Position numbers and translations under genes: made by a program. 8,607 bases of DNA from JACDBE01 sp051002015. Lineage in GTDB: Bacteria; Actinomycetota; Acidimicrobiia; Spongiisociales; UBA5794. The stretch covers positions 1 through 8,607 of the forward strand of contig JBPCMS010000068.1 in NCBI GenBank assembly GCA_051002015.1, written 5' to 3'. Positions 1-5,664 of the stretch are shown piece after piece. Position 1 is the stretch's first letter; every line of letters starts with the position of its first letter. Below the pieces are notes generated by a model. The model was given only the letters and a program-made list of their open reading frames with translations. It had not been told where the DNA came from and did not search any database.

Positions 1-1
1 C

Positions 2-240
2 CGGTGGAAGGCGGCCGGTGACCTGACCATCCGCGGCGTCACCAAGCCGGTGACCCTCTACCTCGAATACCTCGGCCAGGTCCAGGACCCGTGGGGAAAC
101 ACCAAGGCGCAGTTCTCCATGTCCACCGAGGTGGAGCGTGAGGACTGGGGCCTCACCTGGAACGTTCCGCTCGAGGGCGTGGCTTCCTGGTGTCGAAGAA
201 GGTCAGGATCGAGATCGAGACCCAGCTCAGGCAGGTTTGA
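2..240 (+). CDS. YceI-family (polyisoprenoid-binding-like) protein, 3' end only, apparent frameshift near C-terminus
   Basis: This is the C-terminal part of a YceI-like domain; the start lies before the window. YceI proteins are small lipocalin-like beta-barrels that bind polyisoprenoid or other amphiphilic ligands, usually in the periplasm or outside the cell. In the frame starting at base 2 the sequence reads GDLTIRGVTKPVTL, then DPWG, then EREDWGLTWNVPLEG, which are typical family strand motifs. After the LEG codons (170-178) this frame becomes arginine-rich and non-homologous. The frame starting at 181 instead reads GFLVSKKVRIEIETQLRQV and stops at TGA 238-240, the expected YceI C-terminus. 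One G appears to be missing near 178-180 (GGC-GT-GGC where GGC-GGT-GGC is expected). It may be a sequencing error or a real lesion. Unless corrected, the frame runs on to about 355 and overlaps the epimerase 3' end. The family call is confident; the exact ligand is unknown. Confidence 0.85.
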
Positions 241-274
241 GCCTCCAGGGCGCCGAGCTTCCCCCCAACCGGCA

Positions 275-299
275 CCCCGCCGATTCCCCTCCGGCGGGG
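275..299. terminator. GC-rich hairpin between convergent genes (possible bidirectional terminator)
   Basis: A perfect 8-bp stem, CCCCGCCG (275-282) and CGGCGGGG (292-299), encloses a 9-nt loop. It lies between the YceI-like stop (240) and the convergent epimerase stop (309), where a shared terminator is expected. Neither side has a clear U-tract, so it is not a canonical intrinsic terminator. It may act as a weak terminator or a 3'-end stabiliser. Confidence 0.45.
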
Positions 300-308
300 C
301 GTCTCGCG

Positions 309-1283
309 TCATGGGCCGGTCGGTTTTCCCAGGATGGACTCGACCAGGGCGGTGAGCCCCTCCCGCATCGGCCGGCACCACCAGCCCAGCTCGATCTGGG
401 CCCGCCTCGGGTCACCGAGGTAGGTGGCGAGCGACGCCCGCAGCGTCTCGGCGGCGTACAGCGGTGGCAACGGGACGAGCCGCCCGATCCCACCCGCCGT
501 CACCGCCAGCGCCCTGACCGCCCCGGTGGGGATGATGATCGGCCCCTTCGTGCCTGCGATCTCGGCGGCCATCTGCAGCCCTTCGGCCAGGGTCGCCTCC
601 GGACCCGCCAGCATGTACGACTCCCCGGGCACGCCCCGCTCCATCGCCAGCACATGACCGGCGGCGATGTCGTCGACATAGCCCCAGCAGTTGCCTCCGC
701 CACGGGCCACCATCGGGCGGGAGCCCTCGATGACCCGAAACAGCAGGGCGCCGGTTTGGCTGGTGTCGTCCGGCCCGTAGACCAGCCCCGGCATGACCGT
801 CACCACGGGCAGCCCCTCGTCACCGAACCGTTTGGCGATGTGGTGCGCCCTGGCCTTGGTCTCGTCGTACACCGACAGGTGCCGCCCGGTGAAGCGGTAC
901 CGCTCGTCGAAGGTCCGGCCGCCGGTGTCCGAGTTGACCGCCAGCGTGCTGGTGTAGACGACCCGGGCCGTGCCGGCCCGCCGGGCGGCGCCGAGCACGT
1001 TGCGGGTCCCGTCCACGTTGACCCGCTCTCCCGCGTCCGAATCCCGGTCGCCGAGCCGGTACCAGCCGGCGACATGGAACAGGCCATCCCTCTGGTCGCA
1101 CAACGCATCGAGGGCGTGGTGGTCGTCGAGGTCGCCGACCACCAGGGTCACGCCGCGTTCCGCCAGCGATCCCGCCCGTTCCGGCCGGCGCACCAGGGCG
1201 AAGACCTCATTACCGGCCCCGAGCAGCCTGCCGGCGACGGCGCCCCCGACGAAACCGGTGGCCCCGGTGATGGCGTACCGCAT
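309..1283 (-). CDS. NAD(P)-dependent epimerase/dehydratase or dihydroflavonol-4-reductase-like protein (extended SDR)
   Basis: A 324-residue extended short-chain dehydrogenase/reductase with a Rossmann fold. The N-terminal TGATGFVG dinucleotide-binding motif is at residues 6-13, GDLDD at 50-54 follows, YTST is at 110-113, and the catalytic YxxxK is Y139-x-x-x-K143 (YDETK). MPGLVYGPDD at 164-173 is typical of the NAD-dependent epimerase/dehydratase and dihydroflavonol-reductase-like groups. The substrate cannot be told from sequence. I chose the ATG at 1283 because the fold begins immediately there (MRYAITGATG); an in-frame GTG at 1328 would add 15 residues without homology. The Shine-Dalgarno is weak (GAGA about 10 nt upstream). 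It lies 56 nt after leuB on the same strand and may be the last gene of the operon. A metabolic link to leucine synthesis is not evident. Confidence 0.88.
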   Translation of the reverse strand: MRYAITGATGFVGGAVAGRLLGAGNEVFALVRRPERAGSLAERGVTLVVGDLDDHHALDALCDQRDGLFHVAGWYRLGDRDSDAGERVNVDGTRNVLGAARRAGTARVVYTSTLAVNSDTGGRTFDERYRFTGRHLSVYDETKARAHHIAKRFGDEGLPVVTVMPGLVYGPDDTSQTGALLFRVIEGSRPMVARGGGNCWGYVDDIAAGHVLAMERGVPGESYMLAGPEATLAEGLQMAAEIAGTKGPIIIPTGAVRALAVTAGGIGRLVPLPPLYAAETLRASLATYLGDPRRAQIELGWWCRPMREGLTALVESILGKPTGP

Positions 1284-1339
1284 GCCGGCATTCTCACGCC
1301 ACCCGCCCGGCTGAGCCAACCCCGGCACCGAGGGAGGGG

Positions 1340-2401
1340 TCAGAGGGCGGCGGTTACCGCCGTGCCCATCTCCCGGGTGGAGACGGCTGGGCCGTCACCG
1401 GCCAGGTCGAGGGTGCGGAGGCCCGAGGCGATCACGGCATTCACCGCATTCTCGACGGCGGCCGCCTCGCTCTCGAGCCCGAGCGAGTGACGCAGGGCCA
1501 TGGCGGCGGCGAGGATGGTGGCCAGGGGGTTGGCCAGCCCCCTTCCGCCGAGGTCGGGAGCCGAGCCGTGGACCGGCTCGTAGACACCGGGCGGTCGGTC
1601 GCCGAGCGAAGCCGAAGGGAGCATCCCGATCGAGCCGGGGAGCATCGACGCCTCGTCGGTGAGGATATCGCCGAACATGTTGCCGGTGACTACCACATCG
1701 AAGTCGGCGGGGCGCGCCAGCAGGTGCATCGCCATGGCGTCGACCAGCACCACCTCGTAGCCCAGGTCGGGGTACTCGGCGGCGATCAGGTCGTCGGCTA
1801 CCCGCCGCCACAGCCGCGACACCTCGAGCACGTTGGCCTTGTCGACCGAGGTCAGCCGGCCCCGCCGCCGCCGGGCCGCGTCCGCCGCCACCCGGACGAT
1901 CCGCTCGATCTCGCCCACCGAGTACACCATCGTGGAGTAGGCACTGGCCCCGTCGGGAGCGACCCCGCTCGGCCCGAAGTAGATGCCGCCGGTCAGCTCC
2001 CGCACGAACAGGATGTCCACCCCCGCCACCAGCTCGGGCCGGAGCGGGGAGGCGCCGGCGAGGTCGGGATGGGTGCGGACCGGGCGCAGGTTGGCGTACA
2101 GCCCCAGCTCTCGGCGCAGCGCCAGCAGCCCCGCCTCGGGTCGGGTCCTGGCATCCGGGTCGTCCCAGGCGGGGCCGCCGACGGCGCCGAGCAGCACGGC
2201 GTCGGCGTGGCGGCACGCCTCCAGCGTCGACGGGGGGAGCGGCTCCCCGTAGTCGTCGATGGCGTTCCCCCCCATGGGGTGCTGGTCGAACACGAACCGG
2301 TGGCCCCACCGTGCCCCCACCGCCTCGAGGACCCGGCGGCCCTCGGCGACGACCTCGGGCCCGATCCCGTCGCCCGGCAGGAGCACGATGGTGGCGTCCA
2401 C
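1340..2401 (-). CDS. leuB: 3-isopropylmalate dehydrogenase
   Basis: LeuB oxidatively decarboxylates (2R,3S)-3-isopropylmalate with NAD+ to 2-oxoisocaproate, the third leucine-specific step, in the cytoplasm. The 353-residue length is normal for the family. Visible family features are LPGDGIGPEV at residues 8-17, LYANLRPV at 101-108, VRELTGGIYFG at 133-143, and the catalytic pair Y141 and K188 (VDKANVL). The metal-binding aspartates are D221 (VDAMAM), D245 and D249 (NMFGDILTDEASM), and the nucleotide-binding loop is HGSAPDLGGRGLANP at 278-292. The start is a GTG at 2401, 6 nt after the leuA stop. A GGGAGG Shine-Dalgarno sits inside the end of leuA about 10 nt upstream, so translation is probably coupled to leuA. 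All catalytic residues are present. Confidence 0.97.
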   Translation of the reverse strand: MDATIVLLPGDGIGPEVVAEGRRVLEAVGARWGHRFVFDQHPMGGNAIDDYGEPLPPSTLEACRHADAVLLGAVGGPAWDDPDARTRPEAGLLALRRELGLYANLRPVRTHPDLAGASPLRPELVAGVDILFVRELTGGIYFGPSGVAPDGASAYSTMVYSVGEIERIVRVAADAARRRRGRLTSVDKANVLEVSRLWRRVADDLIAAEYPDLGYEVVLVDAMAMHLLARPADFDVVVTGNMFGDILTDEASMLPGSIGMLPSASLGDRPPGVYEPVHGSAPDLGGRGLANPLATILAAAMALRHSLGLESEAAAVENAVNAVIASGLRTLDLAGDGPAVSTREMGTAVTAAL

Positions 2402-2407
2402 GGTGGG

Positions 2408-3964
2408 TCAGCCTCCCGCCGGCACCGTCGCCGGGACGGGCCTGTCCGGCGCCGAGCTCGCCGCCGCTGCCTTGTCGAGGGCGGTGACGAATGCCCGGGC
2501 CGACCCCTCCACCACGTCGGTCGACAGCCCCCGTCCCGAGTGCGTGTGCGGCCCCACCTGGACGATCACATCGACCTGGGCCATGGCGTCCGCCCCCCGG
2601 GTCACCGGGCTCACCCGGTAGTCGGCAAGCGTGGCGGTGACCCCCAACGCCTCCTGGATGGCGACGAAGGCGGCGTTGACCATGCCGTCGCCCGAGGCAG
2701 TGTGCTCGGCGACGGCGTCGCCCCGAGCCAGCCTCACCACCGCCACCGGAACCGCATCGGTCCCGCTCGACACCCGGATCCCCACCAACCTCACCTGGTC
2801 GGGACGGTCGCCGCCCGGCTCGGCCACGATCGCCCGCAGGTCCTCCTCGGAGATCTCCCCCTTGCGGTCGGCCATCTCTTTGAAGCGGGCGAACGACCGG
2901 GCGAAGGCGTCGTCCGCCAGCGAGATTCCGAGCCGGGTGAGGGCGTTGGCGAACGCGGCGCGGCCCGAGTGCTTGCCCAGGACGAGAACGCTGCTGCGGC
3001 CGATGCTGGTCGGGTCCATGATCTCGTAGTTCTCCCGGTTGCGGAGCACCCCATGCTGGTGGATCCCCGACTCGTGGGTGAAGGCGTTGCGTCCCACCAC
3101 CGCCTTGTTGAACTGGATGGGGTACCCGGTGAGGCTCGACACCAGCCGCGAAGTCTCGAAGATCTCGGTGGTGTCCGCCCCGATCTCGACCCCGAAGAAG
3201 TCCTGGCGGGTCTTCACCGCCATGATGATCTCCTCGGTGGAGGTGTTCCCCGCCCGCTCCCCGATGCCGTTGATGGCCCCCTCGATCTGCCTGGCCCCGG
3301 CGTGGATCGACGACAGCGAGTTGGCCACCGCCAGCCCGAGGTCGTTGTTGCAGTGGGTGGAGATGACGATGTCCCCGTTGCCCTGGCGCACCTCGGCGTA
3401 CACCCTCTCCAGCAGGGCGACGAAGTCGGCGGGCACCGCGTAACCCACCGTGTCGGGAATGTTGATGGTGGTGGCGCCTGCGGCAACCGCCGCCCGGCAG
3501 CCCTCGATCATGAAGCCCGGGTCGGATCTGGTGGCGTCCTGGGGTGAGAACTCGACGTCGGCGACGTAGCGGCGCGCCCTGGTCACCCCCTCGGTCACCG
3601 AGACCAGCACCTGGTCGGGGGTCATCCGCAGCATCTGCTCCATGTGGATGGGCGAGGTGGAGATGAACACGTGGATGCGGGCCCGCTCCGCCGCCGCCAG
3701 GGCATCCGCCGCCCGGTCGATGTCGTCGGCCACGGTGCGAGCCAGGCTGGCGATGACCGGGCCCGCCACCTCGGCGGCGATCCTCGATACGGCGGTGAAG
3801 TCACCCGGTGACGAGGCGGCGAATCCGGCCTCGATGACGTCGACCTTCAGCTTGGCCAGCTGGGTGGCGATCGCCACCTTGTCGTCCGGGGAGAGGGCGA
3901 TGCCGGGGGCCTGCTCGCCGTCGCGCAGGGTGGTGTCGAAGATGATCAGCCGGTCGTCTGCCAT
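2408..3964 (-). CDS. leuA: 2-isopropylmalate synthase
   Basis: LeuA condenses acetyl-CoA with 2-oxoisovalerate to give 2-isopropylmalate, the first committed leucine step and usually feedback-inhibited by leucine. The 518 residues match the short bacterial type, with a TIM barrel followed by a C-terminal regulatory domain (about 388-500). Motifs are FDTTLRDGEQAPG at 9-21, NIPDTVGYA at 168-176, NGIGERAGNTSTEE at 232-245, AFTHESGIHQHG at 294-305 and LGKHSGR at 329-335. The metal-site segment reads STHCNNDLG (202-210): H204 is present, but the usual second histidine (206) is Asn. I chose the ATG at 3964 because the barrel motif follows at once and an ideal AAGGAG lies 5 nt upstream; a longer frame to 4033 would run through a low-complexity leader. 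A leucine-codon leader peptide precedes the gene, and leuB follows after 6 nt. Confidence 0.97.
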   Translation of the reverse strand: MADDRLIIFDTTLRDGEQAPGIALSPDDKVAIATQLAKLKVDVIEAGFAASSPGDFTAVSRIAAEVAGPVIASLARTVADDIDRAADALAAAERARIHVFISTSPIHMEQMLRMTPDQVLVSVTEGVTRARRYVADVEFSPQDATRSDPGFMIEGCRAAVAAGATTINIPDTVGYAVPADFVALLERVYAEVRQGNGDIVISTHCNNDLGLAVANSLSSIHAGARQIEGAINGIGERAGNTSTEEIIMAVKTRQDFFGVEIGADTTEIFETSRLVSSLTGYPIQFNKAVVGRNAFTHESGIHQHGVLRNRENYEIMDPTSIGRSSVLVLGKHSGRAAFANALTRLGISLADDAFARSFARFKEMADRKGEISEEDLRAIVAEPGGDRPDQVRLVGIRVSSGTDAVPVAVVRLARGDAVAEHTASGDGMVNAAFVAIQEALGVTATLADYRVSPVTRGADAMAQVDVIVQVGPHTHSGRGLSTDVVEGSARAFVTALDKAAAASSAPDRPVPATVPAGG

Positions 3965-4013
3965 GGGTGCTCCTTGCGGGTGGTTGCCTCGGGGGTGGGG
4001 TGGTTGGCGCCGG

Positions 4014-4042
4014 CCGGGGGAGGTCGTCGACACCCCGCCCGG
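4014..4042 (-). other. Hairpin inside the leuA leader
   Basis: On the minus strand CCGGGCGGGG pairs with CCTCCCCCGG (9 of 10 positions including one G-U; one C-C mismatch) around a 9-nt loop. It begins immediately after the leader peptide stop. With no following U-run it is not an intrinsic terminator. It may shorten the distance between the Leu-codon segment and the leuA Shine-Dalgarno so that they can pair. Confidence 0.55.
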
Positions 4043-4090
4043 CTACCTAAGGAGCAGACGGCGATCGGTCGGGGTGGTGGGGGCGGTCAC
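4043..4090 (-). CDS. leuA leader peptide (Leu-Leu-Leu)
   Basis: A 15-codon reading frame, MTAPTTPTDRRLLLR, starts with GTG and stops with TAG. It begins 2 nt after the ilvC stop codon, so it could be translated by reinitiating ribosomes or from a GAGGG about 9 nt upstream. Residues 12-14 are three consecutive Leu codons (CTG CTC CTT), and CTT is likely rare in so GC-rich a genome. Leucine-rich leader peptides ahead of leuA are known from actinobacteria. The peptide itself probably has no function; its translation senses charged leucyl-tRNA. The position directly upstream of leuA, the size, the Leu run near the end and the pairing of the Leu codons with the leuA Shine-Dalgarno together support it. 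Confidence 0.82.
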   Translation of the reverse strand: MTAPTTPTDRRLLLR

Positions 4091-4092
4091 GG

Positions 4093-5112
4093 TCAGAGGC
4101 CCTCGGTCTCGGGGCTCTTGTCGACCAGGAACGGCATCATCGCCCGCAGCCGGCGGCCCACCAGCTCGATGGGATGCTGCGCTATGGCGGCTCGGGCGGC
4201 AAGCAGCTTTGATGTGCCTGCCAGGTTCTCCTCCATCCACTCCTTGGCGAAGGCGCCGGAGCGGATCTCCTCCAGGATGGTGCGCATCTCGGTCCTGGTG
4301 TCCTTGGTGACGATGCGGGGGCCCCGGGTGACGTCCCCGTACTCGGCGGTGTCCGACACCGAGTGCCGCATCCAGGTCAGCCCGCCTTCGAAGAGCAGGT
4401 CGACGATCAGCTTCAGCTCGTGGAGAACCTCGAAGTAGGCCACTTCCCCCGGGTAGCCGGCGTCGGTGAGCGTCTCGTATGCGGCCCTGATCAGCTCGTC
4501 GATCCCACCGCACAGGATCACCTGCTCGCCGAACAGGTCGGTCTCGGTCTCGTCGGCGAAGGTGGTCTCGATGACACCTGCCCTGGTGGCGCCGAGGGCG
4601 TGGGCATACGACAGACCGAGCGGCCTGGCCCCACCGGTGGCGTCCCGGTGGACGGCGAGCAGGCTGGGGACGCCGCTGCCCTCGAGGTACTGGCGTCGCA
4701 CCAGGTGCCCTGGTCCCTTGGGGGCGACCATGGCCACGTCGACGTCCTCCGGCGGTCTCACGTAGCCGAAGTGGACACCGAAGCCGTGGGCGAACAGCAG
4801 GGCGTCACCCGGTGACAGATGGGGGCCGATCTGGCCGGCATACAGCTCGGGCTGGATCTGGTCGGGCACCAGGACCATGATCACGTCCGCCCAGTCGGCG
4901 GCCTCTGCCGGCTCGACCACCTTGAGCCCGGCGGCGGCGGCGACCGTGACCCGCCTGCTCTCGGTGCGCAGCCCCACCGCCACGTCGATTCCCGAATCCC
5001 TGAGGTTGAGGGCATGGGCGTGGCCCTGGCTGCCGAAGCCGATCACGGCGAGCCGCCGTCTGGCCAGCACGGTCGGATCGGCGTCGTTCTCGTAGAGGAT
5101 GGTCGGGGGCAT
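4093..5112 (-). CDS. ilvC: Ketol-acid reductoisomerase, class I
   Basis: IlvC isomerises and reduces 2-acetolactate or 2-aceto-2-hydroxybutyrate to the dihydroxy acids of the valine/leucine and isoleucine pathways, using Mg2+ and NAD(P)H. The 339 residues match the short class I form. Visible are the Rossmann motif GFGSQGHAHALNLRDSG (25-41), FAHGFG with H109, APKGPGH with K132, and the knotted C-terminal domain. The Mg2+ ligands are D192 and E196 (TDLFGEQ) and E228 and E232 (YFEVLHELKLIVDLL), with substrate-binding S253 in RHSVSDTAEYG. The cofactor-specificity loop reads GLRTESRR (47-54), with Glu at 51 where Gly is common. The ATG at 5112 has GGAGG 4 nt upstream. ilvN ends 18 nt before it, and the leuA leader starts 2 nt after its stop. 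Confidence 0.98.
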   Translation of the reverse strand: MPPTILYENDADPTVLARRRLAVIGFGSQGHAHALNLRDSGIDVAVGLRTESRRVTVAAAAGLKVVEPAEAADWADVIMVLVPDQIQPELYAGQIGPHLSPGDALLFAHGFGVHFGYVRPPEDVDVAMVAPKGPGHLVRRQYLEGSGVPSLLAVHRDATGGARPLGLSYAHALGATRAGVIETTFADETETDLFGEQVILCGGIDELIRAAYETLTDAGYPGEVAYFEVLHELKLIVDLLFEGGLTWMRHSVSDTAEYGDVTRGPRIVTKDTRTEMRTILEEIRSGAFAKEWMEENLAGTSKLLAARAAIAQHPIELVGRRLRAMMPFLVDKSPETEGL

Positions 5113-5130
5113 CGGTCCTCCGTGTCGGTC

Positions 5131-5664
5131 TTAGGCGCTGCGCAGGTTGGCTCGGGCGGGATTCGTGGCCCTGGGATCCCTGGCCTTGAGGTCCTTGGCC
5201 ATGGCCACCCGACCCGACTTGACCAGGTCGACGATCCCGTAGGGGCGCATCAGCTCAAGGAAGTCGGCGAGTCGGGAGGGGATGCCGGCCAGCTCGAAGG
5301 TGATCGTCGCCAACCCGACGTCGACCGGGGTGGCGTGAAAGATCTCGGCGGCGGCGAGCAGCTCGTGACGACGGGAAGGCTCGCTGTTCACCCGCACCAT
5401 CATGATCTCACGCTCGATCCGGTCGGCGGCGGCGATCTCGTTGACCTTGACCGTGTGGACCAGCTTGTAGAGCTGCTTGATCACCTGCTCCATAGCGGGC
5501 CCGTCGACCACCAGCGTCATCCGGGACAGGGCGGGGTCGGCGGTGGGGCCGACCGCCAGCGAGTGGATGTTGAACCCCCGCCGGGCGAACATCGACGAGA
5601 TCCTGGCCAGGACCCCAGGCTTGTTCTCGACGAGCACCGTGATGACGTGGTGCGAGTCGGTCAC
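5131..5664 (-). CDS. ilvN: Acetohydroxyacid (acetolactate) synthase small regulatory subunit
   Basis: This is the regulatory subunit of acetohydroxyacid synthase. It activates the IlvB catalytic subunit and usually gives valine feedback inhibition. Of 177 residues, the N-terminal ACT domain occupies about 6-80 (ITVLVENKPGVLARISSMF then RRGFNIHSLAVGPT, the effector-binding segment), and the C-terminal small-subunit domain about 85-162 (EREIMMVRVN, then GRVAMAKDL). The start is a GTG at 5664 that overlaps the ilvB stop as GTGA, indicating translational coupling and matched subunit production. The frame is open further upstream inside ilvB, but that extension is arginine-rich shadow sequence without homology. 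The length is typical (about 160-180). Confidence 0.97.
   Translation of the reverse strand: MTDSHHVITVLVENKPGVLARISSMFARRGFNIHSLAVGPTADPALSRMTLVVDGPAMEQVIKQLYKLVHTVKVNEIAAADRIEREIMMVRVNSEPSRRHELLAAAEIFHATPVDVGLATITFELAGIPSRLADFLELMRPYGIVDLVKSGRVAMAKDLKARDPRATNPARANLRSA

Larger units (their letters stand above)
3965..4092 (-). promoter_or_regulatory. leuA leader region with leucine-codon switch
   Basis: This 128-nt stretch between ilvC and leuA holds four elements on the minus strand. First is the leader peptide (4043-4090). Second is a hairpin with arms 4033-4042 and 4014-4023 (CCGGGCGGGG against CCTCCCCCGG, one C-C mismatch and one G-U pair) and a 9-nt loop. Third is a C-rich, G-poor stretch (3976-4010) with a repeated CAACCACCC (3998-4006 and 3978-3986). 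Fourth is the leuA Shine-Dalgarno. The leader Leu-codon segment TGCTCCTT (4049-4056) is perfectly complementary to AAGGAGCA (3968-3975), which contains that Shine-Dalgarno. No U-tract follows the hairpin, so I infer translational rather than intrinsic-terminator control. Confidence 0.72.

Noticed and set aside
1284..1339. Possible terminator between leuB and the epimerase
   Set aside because: Only short 3-4 bp pairings (GGC/GCC, CCGG) were seen and no U-tract, so no terminator is called.
138..1490. 450-codon open frame on the plus strand opposite the epimerase and the end of leuB
   Set aside because: It is antisense to well-supported genes, has low-complexity Arg/Gly/Pro/His-rich composition and no recognisable motifs; long empty antisense frames are expected in very GC-rich coding DNA.
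1487..3547. 686-codon open frame on the plus strand opposite leuB and leuA
   Set aside because: It mirrors the codon structure of leuA and leuB on the other strand, is repetitive in Gly/Arg/His/Val/Asp, and shows no domain; treated as a shadow frame despite its length.
3965..4033. Upstream extension of leuA by 23 codons
   Set aside because: It runs through the C-rich leader and past the ideal AAGGAG that serves the ATG at 3964; no homology in the extra residues.
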